Source: Arcicella rigui (lineage in GTDB: Bacteria > Bacteroidota > Bacteroidia > Cytophagales > Spirosomataceae). From it: DNA of 64,000 bases. This document shows, in pieces, positions 25,881 to 34,112 of this stretch. Position numbers and translations under genes: made by a program. The stretch covers positions 55,148 through 119,147 of the forward strand of contig NZ_JAYFUM010000025.1 of assembly GCF_034929435.1 (NCBI RefSeq). The letters run 5' to 3'. A model generated the notes under the pieces. That model made no database searches. It saw nothing but the letters and a program-made list of their open reading frames with translations, and was not told the origin of the DNA. Position 1 is the stretch's first letter. Every line of letters starts with the position of its first letter.

Positions 25881-28637
25881 TTAGTATTTGAATTTTATGC
25901 CGATTAGATAACTCCTCTGGTAATAGTCTTCTCGAATCAAAGTTTTGCCATTGCTGTTGGCTTGGTCTGGAATATTGTTGTTTACGGGATTGGTATTTTT
26001 GATGAAAACTCGCATGGGCGTATTCAATAAATTGTTGGCTTTGGCAAAAATCACCCAGCGGTTATTCAGCTTTTTTTCTACCGAAAAATCCATTTGGATG
26101 AAGGCTTCTTGCCATAAATCATTGTCTAAAAACTGCGAAACGGTATTGATACGCTCGCCTGTGTACGACGCCGCCAACTGGGCATCCCAGCCTGTTTTAT
26201 TATTTTTATAGAGTAAAGAAAAATTGCCGATATGTTCCGACTGCCCGTAAAGTGGACGAGTTTGATTAACAGAAATAGCACTCAAATTGCCTGCACTATC
26301 ACGCACTCTGATATTCTTTTTGGTAGTGATAGAAGAGTTGGTATAAGTATAATTCGCTTTGATTCCGAAGTTTTTGAAATACTTAATTACATCTAATTCA
26401 AAGCCATAATTATTGGCATTGCCAAAATTGCCGGGTGTATAAAAAACATCTTGTCCACGGGTTTCATCTACTTGCAAAGTGTATTCAATCGGATTTTTGA
26501 TGGCCTTGTAAAAAATCCCTGCCATTACTTGGTCTGAAGGATTGGGAAAGTACTCGTATCGCAGATCAATATTATCCGCTATCGCACGCTGTAAATCTGG
26601 ATTTCCTCTTTCTTGAAATTCTTCGTTCACGACTTTTCCGGGTACTATTTCAAAAAATCCGGGACGATTGATTGAACGGAAATAAGAAGTACGCAGGTTT
26701 TGAGAATTATTCAAGCTATGTTTGATATTCAAACTTGGTAAAAAATCGGTATAAACCTGATTGCCCGAAGGACGAAGTTCGCCCAATGGAAAAAGCATTT
26801 GATAACCTTGGTCTGTATGTTCTACCCGCATTCCACCGATGATTTGCGTAGCTTTTGTATTCAATTTTGCCATTACGTAAGCTGCCGCAATTTTTTCAGT
26901 AGCATCATAATTCAGGGCCGAAGCGACTGTTCCTCTTGGGTTTTGAACGGTAAAATTTACTTCGTCGTAGCTATTAAAATCTTTTCCGTAAACCGCCAAA
27001 AGATTGGTAGGTTGTAGGATGTAATTATTATAAAAATTACTTCTTTGCTTATCTCGATACAATACACCAGTACTGATTTCCAACGGATTATCTTTCCAAG
27101 CACTCAAATAAGTAAGGTTCAAATATGTGGCTAAATCTCGGTCGTCGTTGTGTTCCCAGCGTCGGCTACTTTGTTGTGGATAGATTTTCGTTTCTACAAA
27201 ATTTTCTCTTTTGCCCAATACACTAAAACTGGTATTGTCTGGCGTTTGGTTTGAGGCCGTAGAATACACAGCCGACCAATTGAATTTTAATTTTTCTGCT
27301 AATTGGTGCGTTCCTTGCAATGTACTATTGAAGATTTGCTGTTGCGTTACTCTTGAACGAATGCTGAAAGTTAAGCCTGCATTTCCTTTTTCGGGGTCAT
27401 AACCGCCCGAAGAGTATTCTGTGGTTTTGGTATCACGCAATTGTTCGTTCAGCAAATTCATGTAGGCATTGTACCATTGAATTTTATTGTTTTCGTTCAA
27501 ACGAAAATCAATTTTAGCGTGCAAACCCAAACGCTCCTGACGCTCGGAGTATTGGCGTTCTGCCAAACTGGTAATTCTTGACGTTCTTTCGGTATCATAC
27601 ACCGTTGAAGAATAAAATTTGCTATTACTTCCACGGTAAGTATTCTGAAAACTGCCTGCTAAAATTACGCCCAAACGATTTTGTAGGAAGCGGTTTCCGA
27701 TAGAGAATCCGCCTACAAGGTTTGGAATAGGTTTTTTGGTTTGAAGTGTTAGTGTTCCTTTCGGAAAATCTTTTGCTGTGGCTGAATAAGTATTTCCGTT
27801 TAATTCATAAGGCGATAATTGCTGAATCTGACTGGCATTGAAGCTTGTAAAATCACGATTCATAAACAATTCGTTGTAACCGCCTGCCAAATTTCCTTTG
27901 ATTTCTAACTGATTTGGTGCGTCTTTCATCACCATATTTACCACACCGCCAACAGCATCACCTTCTAAATCAGGCGTTAAGGTTTTGAATACTTCTAATC
28001 GTCCTAACAATTCTGAAGGAAAAATATCTAAAGGCACATAACGATACTTATTGTCGGGACTCGGAATTTTGATGCCGTTCACCAAAGTATAATTATAACG
28101 TTTGTCCATGCCTCGCAAAATGGCGTATTGTCCGTCGCCATTGCTATTTCGTTCAATAGACACGCCCGATACTCTTTGGATTAAATTCGCTACCGTCAAA
28201 TCTGGTGAAATTTCAATGGCTCTTCCCGAAATAATATTCATCAACTGATTGGCTTTTCGTTCTGAAAAACGAGCAGAATTTTCGGTCGATTTATCGGCAC
28301 TGGCTCTTACGACTACTTCACTCAAAGACTGTTTGGCATCGGGTTCTAAACTGAAGCTTAGAAAAAGGTCTTCTTTGCCAATCGTGATTTCTTTGGTGAT
28401 ACTCTGGTATGAAACATAGCTAATTTTTACCTGATATTTCCCTGCTGGCAATTGCTTGATGCTAAAAGAACCGTCTAAACCTGTGGCATCATAAAAGCCT
28501 TTTTTATCCAATCTTACATTCGCTCCAATCAAAGGTTCTCCTGTTTCTTTGTCGATTACTTTTCCACTAAATGTTCCTGAAAAAGCGGTAAATGACAGTA
28601 GGATAAAACAATATATTAGGCTGTAAATTCTGTTCAT
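25881..28637 (-). CDS. TonB-dependent receptor of the phytate locus
   Basis: 918-residue outer-membrane receptor. Signal peptide to about residue 20, then a carboxypeptidase-regulatory-like domain (FSGKVIDKETGEPLIGANVR, GLDGSFSIKQLPAGKYQVKI) to about 105. The plug follows (DLTVANLIQRVSGVSIERN, YAILRGMDKRYNYTLVNGIK), then a 22-strand-type barrel ending YLIGIKFKY. The plug lacks the siderophore-receptor signature of the receptor at 19404. It is followed directly by the beta-helix lipoprotein and phytase, and preceded by a TPR-HTH regulator on the same strand. No SusD partner is present, so it is not a standard polysaccharide locus. Confidence 0.9.
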   Translation of the reverse strand: MNRIYSLIYCFILLSFTAFSGTFSGKVIDKETGEPLIGANVRLDKKGFYDATGLDGSFSIKQLPAGKYQVKISYVSYQSITKEITIGKEDLFLSFSLEPDAKQSLSEVVVRASADKSTENSARFSERKANQLMNIISGRAIEISPDLTVANLIQRVSGVSIERNSNGDGQYAILRGMDKRYNYTLVNGIKIPSPDNKYRYVPLDIFPSELLGRLEVFKTLTPDLEGDAVGGVVNMVMKDAPNQLEIKGNLAGGYNELFMNRDFTSFNASQIQQLSPYELNGNTYSATAKDFPKGTLTLQTKKPIPNLVGGFSIGNRFLQNRLGVILAGSFQNTYRGSNSKFYSSTVYDTERTSRITSLAERQYSERQERLGLHAKIDFRLNENNKIQWYNAYMNLLNEQLRDTKTTEYSSGGYDPEKGNAGLTFSIRSRVTQQQIFNSTLQGTHQLAEKLKFNWSAVYSTASNQTPDNTSFSVLGKRENFVETKIYPQQSSRRWEHNDDRDLATYLNLTYLSAWKDNPLEISTGVLYRDKQRSNFYNNYILQPTNLLAVYGKDFNSYDEVNFTVQNPRGTVASALNYDATEKIAAAYVMAKLNTKATQIIGGMRVEHTDQGYQMLFPLGELRPSGNQVYTDFLPSLNIKHSLNNSQNLRTSYFRSINRPGFFEIVPGKVVNEEFQERGNPDLQRAIADNIDLRYEYFPNPSDQVMAGIFYKAIKNPIEYTLQVDETRGQDVFYTPGNFGNANNYGFELDVIKYFKNFGIKANYTYTNSSITTKKNIRVRDSAGNLSAISVNQTRPLYGQSEHIGNFSLLYKNNKTGWDAQLAASYTGERINTVSQFLDNDLWQEAFIQMDFSVEKKLNNRWVIFAKANNLLNTPMRVFIKNTNPVNNNIPDQANSNGKTLIREDYYQRSYLIGIKFKY

Positions 28638-28918
28638 ATTTTCTTTGTATTGTCTTTATTTCGCTTGCTGATATTTTACTCGTAAGAGAAATAAAAATTT
28701 ATTTGCACTCGTTTTTTTGATGAGGCAAAGGTGCAAATACAATCAGAACAGAAACAAATTTTGGGCGTTACAAAAAGGCAACAGCGTTACAAAGTCCATA
28801 AACAAGAAGGCAACAAGAGTAACAAATAAAAGACAAACCATTGATTTTCAATAATATAAAGATACATCTTCGATACATTATTAAATTGTTACCGTTACAT
28901 TTCTGAATCGTTAAGTAC
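28638..28918. other. Intergenic region upstream of the phytate-locus receptor
   Basis: 281 bases, AT-rich. The minus-strand TGTATTTG at 28734-28741 is close to the -7 consensus, about 97 bases before the receptor start, but no -33 TTG lies at the usual distance. No hairpin terminator is evident after the regulator gene, so partial read-through into the receptor gene is possible. Confidence 0.4.
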
Positions 28919-30574
28919 TTATAAAGCTTGAATAAATGCCGAAAGACTATCGCCTTGAGCAAGGTTTAGTTTCTTTCGTAATCGGTAGCGAACTACTCTT
29001 AAACTATCTTGAGAAATGCCCAAGAGCGAAGAAATATCCGCAGAAGTAAGATTCATTTTTAGCAAAGCAATCAATCGTAAATCGTTTGCCGTAAGGTTCT
29101 CGGAAGTAGCTTTAAGTTTATCAAAAAAGCTTTGATGTACTTGTTCAAAAATTCCTCGAAACTCCTCCCAATACTGGTCGTGATTAAAACTTTGGTTGAT
29201 TTCCTGCATGATTTGTCGAAGCTGACGTTTGGGGTCTCGGCGGTCGTCTTTGATCATTTCTTCTAATCGGTGATAGAGTTTTTCAAGCAGTTGATTTTTC
29301 TGAATCACGTGTAGCGTATGCGAACTCAATTCTTTTGTTTTGATTTCCAAAAGGTTTTTTAGGTTTTCTTCTTCCAATACTTTGTTGCGTAAAGCTACTT
29401 CCATCAAGGCTTTTTGCGTTTCAAACACATGGTTTCTTTCTTCATTCAACACTCTTTCGCTCTTGATTTTCAAACGCTGGCGACTGATGATAACCGTTGC
29501 CAAAGCTGCCAACAAAATCGTAACGATTCCAATGGCAAAACCAATAATTTGGTTTGTTTTTCGGGCGTTGTTTAGTTGCTCTATTTCATTGTTTTTTTTC
29601 GTAATGTCGTACATCACTTGTAGCAAAGCCAGTTGTTTATTGCTGTTTTCGTCGTAAATATCCAAAGCCGTTTTTCGACTTAATTCTAAATAATGAAAAG
29701 CACTGTCGTTGCGTCCCATCAAATTATAGGCTTTGGCAATGTCACGGTAAGCACCCGATAATTGATACGTTTCCTTAGAAGCTAAAGCCAAATCCAAGGC
29801 TTTTTTTGAATATACTAAACCATCTTTTAGCTTTCCTGTTTTCCTCAAAACATCGCCCAAATTATTCAGCACTTCAATTTGAGCAATGTGATTTTTAGTT
29901 TTCAGATTGGTTAAAAAGGCTTGCTGATAATAAAAATAAGCCGAATCGTAGCGTGCTAAATCTTCATAAATACTTCCTATATTTTCATAAATCTTTGACA
30001 TTCCTTGACGATTATTGATTTTTTGGTAATGGCTCATCGCTTGTCGCTGATAGGTAAAAGCACTATCGTACTTCTGCTGTTTTTCATATAATTGACCAAT
30101 CTTGCCTAAAGTATTCGCCATACCCAAATCGTTGCGAGTACTTTTATAAATAGCAAAAGCTTCGTCGTAATGTTGGCGAGCAAGATTTCGCTGACGATTA
30201 TAGTAATACAAAACTCCTAAATCATTTAAGTTTTCTGCCAATAAATCTTTCTTCTGATTCGCCTTGAATAGCTTACCGGCTTGCAAATGGAAATCTAAAG
30301 CCTGCGGATAATGCCCAAAATGATAACAGATTTGTCCCATTTGTTGCAAGTAAATACCTGCCTGTACGGCATCTTTCTGCTCATTGGCTTTAGTATATTT
30401 TTCTTTCAACAACCGAAAAGTAGCGTCTGGTTGTAGCGTAAAATTTGATTGTTGGATTTCTTCCTCTTTTTTAAAAGTCTGAGAGAATAATACTGGCGTA
30501 ATAAAGTAGCAGAAGATGGTAAGCAAGAGCCTTTTTTGCCAACAAAAACCAAATAGAAATTTGAAGTAATTCAT
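28919..30574 (-). CDS. Membrane-tethered TPR protein with C-terminal LuxR-like HTH
   Basis: 551-residue probable transcription regulator. Signal or anchor at the N-terminus (LLLTIFCYFITPVLFSQ), then about seven tetratricopeptide repeats (residues 55-320; for example YPQALDFHLQAGKLF, YDSAFTYQRQAMSHY, YDSAYFYYQQAFLTN). One membrane helix follows near 342-362 (IIGFAIGIVTILLAALATVI), then a coiled coil of about 100 residues, and a C-terminal helix-turn-helix (LTSADISSLLGISQDSLRVV). The TPRs would be periplasmic and the HTH cytosolic, a one-component signalling plan common in Bacteroidota. Its position just upstream of the receptor-phytase genes makes it a likely local regulator. Confidence 0.82.
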   Translation of the reverse strand: MNYFKFLFGFCWQKRLLLTIFCYFITPVLFSQTFKKEEEIQQSNFTLQPDATFRLLKEKYTKANEQKDAVQAGIYLQQMGQICYHFGHYPQALDFHLQAGKLFKANQKKDLLAENLNDLGVLYYYNRQRNLARQHYDEAFAIYKSTRNDLGMANTLGKIGQLYEKQQKYDSAFTYQRQAMSHYQKINNRQGMSKIYENIGSIYEDLARYDSAYFYYQQAFLTNLKTKNHIAQIEVLNNLGDVLRKTGKLKDGLVYSKKALDLALASKETYQLSGAYRDIAKAYNLMGRNDSAFHYLELSRKTALDIYDENSNKQLALLQVMYDITKKNNEIEQLNNARKTNQIIGFAIGIVTILLAALATVIISRQRLKIKSERVLNEERNHVFETQKALMEVALRNKVLEEENLKNLLEIKTKELSSHTLHVIQKNQLLEKLYHRLEEMIKDDRRDPKRQLRQIMQEINQSFNHDQYWEEFRGIFEQVHQSFFDKLKATSENLTANDLRLIALLKMNLTSADISSLLGISQDSLRVVRYRLRKKLNLAQGDSLSAFIQAL

Positions 30575-30695
30575 AATGAAGACCGATGAAAAATTTCATA
30601 AATTTCAGTTTGATAATTTCAATGTTAGCACAAAAGCATGAAGCTTAACAAATATTTAATATGATCCACTCCCTTTATGAGAGCAAAATAATCCG
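30575..30695. other. Upstream region of the TPR-HTH regulator
   Basis: 121 bases, AT-rich; I see no exact -33/-7 pair and no gene. Confidence 0.4.
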
Positions 30696-30910
30696 TCTGG
30701 TCGTTGGTTAAGCGAAGCGTTCCTACAACCACAAAAATATTAGAGCGTCACGCTTATAATTGGCTATAAAGAGTGAAAGAGGTCAAAATAAAGTGTTGAC
30801 TTAAATAATTTTCCCTAATAATGCTAAATTACAGTTGATATACCAAGTTGAGCGTGACGCTCTTTTTTATTTTTAGGTCGTAGGAACGCTTCGCTTAACC
30901 AACGACCAGA
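30696..30910. mobile_element. MITE-like nested inverted-repeat element
   Basis: A 215-base element bounded by perfect 31-base terminal inverted repeats (30696-30726 and 30880-30910; the arm begins TCTGGTCGTTGGTTAAGCG). Inside, a second perfect inverted pair, AGAGCGTCACGCT (30742-30754) and its complement (30851-30863), is itself self-complementary; the right copy is followed by TTTTTTATTTTT, a good terminator on the plus strand. The roughly 95-base centre is AT-rich and non-coding. No transposase and no clear target duplication are visible, so it could also be a large bidirectional terminator. Confidence 0.6.
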
Positions 30911-31044
30911 ACGAGCATTTATGTTTTTCAATATGCTTAAAGCCTTATAATAAGCACATTAAGAATATTTTATGCTTGTCATTTCTATTTTTTCTCAACA
31001 TTCTTCCATGATATTTCTGGTAAACAATACAATTTTTCAAGGTT

Positions 31045-31310
31045 GAAAAGTATTTTGTCGTGTAACAATGAAGCATTGTAAGATTACAAAAGTATTTTGT
31101 CGTGTAACAATGAAGCATTGTAAGACTACAAAAATATTTTGACGTATAACAATGAAGCATTGTAAGATTACAAAAATATTTTGTCGTGTAACAATGAAGC
31201 ATTGTAAGATTACAAAAATATTTTGTCGTGTAACAATGAAGCATTGTAAGATTACAAAAGTATTTTAGCGTATAACAATGAGTCATTGTAAGAGCAAAAT
31301 AATATTTTAT
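31045..31310. repeat. 42-bp tandem array of alternating palindromes (six copies)
   Basis: Six copies with a period of exactly 42 bases (AACAATGA begins at 31064, 31106, 31148, 31190, 31232 and 31274). Each unit carries two dyads, ACAATG-AAG-CATTGT and ACAAAA-ATA-TTTTGT, whose centres alternate every 21 bases. The first and last units are degenerate. Because 42 is a multiple of three, the minus strand stays open and would encode a 14-residue repeat (LHCYTTKYFCNLTM), but that frame has only a TTG start and no family, so I treat it as a DNA-level element. It lies about 160 bases upstream of the MFS gene. Confidence 0.8.
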
Positions 31311-31468
31311 CAATCAATTAAAAGGCATTATAAACACGTAATATTTTTCTGTAATAAGCTATTTATTAGCTGTTTTATATGCTTTTGACCAAAGAATTTG
31401 CTTTAATTGTTTTGGATGTATTATATTTCCCTACAAATTCTGTATAGAACTCTTTTCAAGACAATAAA

Positions 31469-32713
31469 ATGACAAAAACGCTTTCAAAAACTCCTTTACA
31501 GCATCTTCTGAGTATTCCTGTGATTGTTGCCGCACTTGGCTATTTCGTTGATATTTACGATTTACTTCTTTTCGGCATTGTTCGTGTTTCAAGTTTAAGA
31601 GACTTAGGCTTAGACGAAGAACAAATCTCTTCTGTCGGAAAAGACATTCTTAATTGGCAAATGGGTGGTTTATTAGTTGGCGGAATTTTATGGGGAGTTT
31701 TGGGCGATAAAAGAGGCAGATTATCCGTTTTATTTGGTTCAATTATTACTTACTCTTTGGCAAATATTGCCTGTGGCTTTATCCAAGACCCTACTTCTTA
31801 TGCCATTCTTCGTTTTGTGGCAGGGGTAGGTTTAGCAGGAGAATTAGGAGCTGGAATCACTTTGGTTTCGGAAGTATTACCCAAAGAACTCAGAGCTTTA
31901 GGTACTTCTTTGGTTGCAGGAATTGGTTTGTTTGGGGCAGTAGCAGCTTATTTTACCGTTACGCAATTTGGCGGTTGGCGAAACGCTTATTTTATCGGTG
32001 GTGGCTTAGGCATCGTTTTATTATTGATGCGAATCAGCGTATTTGAATCTGGTATTTTTGAAAATGTAAAAAAACAAAAGCACGTCAGCAAAGGCAATTT
32101 CTTTTCTTTGTTCACCAATGCAGATAGATGTAAGCGTTATTTAAAATGTATCGGCATCGGAATGCCTACTTGGTTTACGATTGGGATTTTGGCAACCTTC
32201 GCCAATGAATTCGGAAAACAAATGGGAATAGCAGAAAATATTGAACCGGGCAAAGCCATTATGTTTTGCTATGTTGGTATTGCTTTTGGAGATTTATCAA
32301 GTGGTATTTTAAGTCAATACTTACAATCAAGGAAAAAAGCCGTTACCATTCTGATAAGTCTTACCTTGATTTGTACCCTTGTATATCTTTATGGAGGGAT
32401 TTCTACGGCTTCGGGTTTATATACACTTTGTGTATTTATGGGTTTTTCAGCAGGATATTGGGCGATGTTTGTAACGATTGGAGCAGAACAATTTGGTACA
32501 AATCTGCGTGCAACCGCCGCAACGACCGTTCCGAATATGGTTCGTGGTACAGTAATCGGTATGACAACACTTTATGCAAGCTTAAAACCTGATATGGGCG
32601 TTTTTAATGCCGCAGGCGTAGTAGCTCTCATTTGTTTTTCCATCGCCTTTTTCTCTATCTTAACCATTCCAGAAACACATGGAAAAGATTTAGATTACTT
32701 AGAAGAAGATTAA
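31469..32713 (+). CDS. Major facilitator superfamily transporter
   Basis: 414-residue inner-membrane secondary transporter with twelve helices. The loop 2-3 signature is GVLGDKRGRLSVLFG (residues 76-90), and the N-terminal helix has the Asp-containing YFVDIYDLLLFGIV pattern seen in sugar- or organic-acid:proton symporters (the SP/AAHS/MHS group). Other motifs are FVAGVGLAGELGAGITLVSE in helix 4-5 and TNLRATAATTVPNMVRG in the second half. The substrate cannot be decided. ATG at 31469; no operon partners. The upstream region has only a weak -7-like TATATTTC. Confidence 0.88.
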   Translation: MTKTLSKTPLQHLLSIPVIVAALGYFVDIYDLLLFGIVRVSSLRDLGLDEEQISSVGKDILNWQMGGLLVGGILWGVLGDKRGRLSVLFGSIITYSLANIACGFIQDPTSYAILRFVAGVGLAGELGAGITLVSEVLPKELRALGTSLVAGIGLFGAVAAYFTVTQFGGWRNAYFIGGGLGIVLLLMRISVFESGIFENVKKQKHVSKGNFFSLFTNADRCKRYLKCIGIGMPTWFTIGILATFANEFGKQMGIAENIEPGKAIMFCYVGIAFGDLSSGILSQYLQSRKKAVTILISLTLICTLVYLYGGISTASGLYTLCVFMGFSAGYWAMFVTIGAEQFGTNLRATAATTVPNMVRGTVIGMTTLYASLKPDMGVFNAAGVVALICFSIAFFSILTIPETHGKDLDYLEED

Positions 32714-32739
32714 TAAAATTTTGTTTTTATATAATCCTT

Positions 32740-32902
32740 CCAAATGGTCAAAATGACCATTTGGAACAAGACTTTTGTGACGAAGGAAAATGAAATTTTA
32801 TGTTTTCCCAAATGGTCAAAATGACCATCTGTTACAAGACTTTTTTTGACGAAGTAAAAAGGAATTTTATGATTTCTCCAAATGGTCAAAATGACCATTT
32901 GG
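32740..32902. repeat. Three copies of palindrome ATGGTCAAAATGACCAT in about 69-bp units
   Basis: Copies at 32740-32764, 32808-32832 and 32878-32902. The core has CCAAATGGTCA / TGACCATTTGG arms around AAA; the middle copy has a decayed right arm. The segments between copies are also similar to each other (ACAAGACTTTT, TGACGAAG, ATTTTATG), so this is a short tandem array. It fills the gap between the convergent MFS and VWA genes. Confidence 0.85.
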
Positions 32903-32927
32903 GAAAAGTAAACGATTTTGAAGTACT

Positions 32928-34112
32928 TTATGAAATACCTTTTAGTACAATATCATTTTCGCCAGCCCATTGAAATAAATCTTTCTTTTGAATCGCCGAA
33001 GCCATCAAATCTGGAAACATATCTGGCGTACAAGCAAAAACAGGAATATGATGCTCAGAAAAGAATTTCGCATTAGCGGCATCATAAGAAGGACTTCCAT
33101 CATCATTAAGGGCAAGTAAACAAATTACTTGTACCCCCAACTCAACTAAGGCAACGGCACGTTTACGCATCTGTGCAAGGTTTCCGCCTTCATACAAATC
33201 TGTAATCAACACCAAAATTGTATCATCAGGTTTTTTGATAATTTCCTGACAGTATTGTAAAGCCAAATTAATGTCTGTTCCGCCTCCTAACTGTACGCCA
33301 AAAAGTAAATCAACAGGGTCTTGCAAGTCTTCTGTAAGGTCTGCTACTTGTGTATCAAACACAACCATCTGGGTTTTAACATTGGGCAAAGAAGCCATCA
33401 CAGCCCCAAAAATGCCTGAATACACCACTGACGTTCCCATAGAACCACTTTGGTCTAAACACAGTACAATATCTTTGAGCGAACGCTTTGCTTTTCGTCC
33501 ATAACCCACTTTTACTTCCGGAATAATCGTCTTGTAATCAGGCTGATAATGTTTGAGATTCTTTCTGATAGTAGTATTCCAATCTATTTCATTGTAGCGA
33601 GGACGATTATTTCTGACCGAACGGCTTAATGCACCCGACAAAGCAGCAATTGTTTTTTGCTCTAATTTTTGCATCAATTCATCCACTACTTTTTCAACTA
33701 CACGGCGAGCGGTGTCTTTTGTTTTTGAAGGGATTAATTTCCCCAGTTCCATCAAAGTTGCCACCAAATGTACGTCGGGCGTAGTCTGCTCTAAAATTTC
33801 AGGTTCGAGCATCATTTTCTTTTGCAACTCTGGATGTTTCAAAGCATCATTTTGCATGACTTTCACAACCGACTGCGGAAAATAATTACGAATATCCCCC
33901 AACCAACGAGCAACACTTGGACTTGAGCCTTCGCTCCCACCTTTAGTTTTCGACTGAGTATAATCGAATTTTTGCTTTTTGTCCAAATCATACAAAGCTG
34001 TCAGGGCTTTATCAATCTGAATTTCTGTATCAGATAACTGGCAACCAATTCCATCGGCTTCATCTCCGCCCAAAATTAACCGCCATTTTTTGAGTTGTTC
34101 TTCGTTTTTCAT
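32928..34112 (-). CDS. VWA-domain protein of the MoxR/SWIM/DUF5682 cluster
   Basis: 394 residues. The C-terminal half is a von Willebrand factor A domain with an intact metal site: DQSGSMG at 220-226 (DxSxS), GGGTDINLA supplying the Thr, and VLITDLYEGG. The helical N-terminal half (1-200) has no fold I recognise. MoxR ATPases characteristically work with VWA proteins as chaperones that remodel a target. It is last in a six-gene minus-strand set, and its start codon overlaps the preceding stop (ATGA, 34109-34112), pointing to translational coupling with the HEAT/DUF4132 gene. No signal peptide, so it acts in the cytosol. Confidence 0.9.
   Translation of the reverse strand: MKNEEQLKKWRLILGGDEADGIGCQLSDTEIQIDKALTALYDLDKKQKFDYTQSKTKGGSEGSSPSVARWLGDIRNYFPQSVVKVMQNDALKHPELQKKMMLEPEILEQTTPDVHLVATLMELGKLIPSKTKDTARRVVEKVVDELMQKLEQKTIAALSGALSRSVRNNRPRYNEIDWNTTIRKNLKHYQPDYKTIIPEVKVGYGRKAKRSLKDIVLCLDQSGSMGTSVVYSGIFGAVMASLPNVKTQMVVFDTQVADLTEDLQDPVDLLFGVQLGGGTDINLALQYCQEIIKKPDDTILVLITDLYEGGNLAQMRKRAVALVELGVQVICLLALNDDGSPSYDAANAKFFSEHHIPVFACTPDMFPDLMASAIQKKDLFQWAGENDIVLKGIS

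Noticed and set aside
28768..28962. 64-codon frame upstream of the phytate-locus receptor
   Set aside because: Overlaps the regulator's 3' end, has no family and looks like random AT-rich translation.
31045..31310. CRISPR array
   Set aside because: The repeats are contiguous with no unique spacers.
30945..31313. 122-codon minus-strand frame with a 14-residue repeat
   Set aside because: TTG start and a composition dictated by the 42-bp repeat; dyad symmetry of the DNA explains it better.
32710..32898. Minus-strand frame across the palindrome array
   Set aside because: Translation of repeats only, with no start signal or homology.
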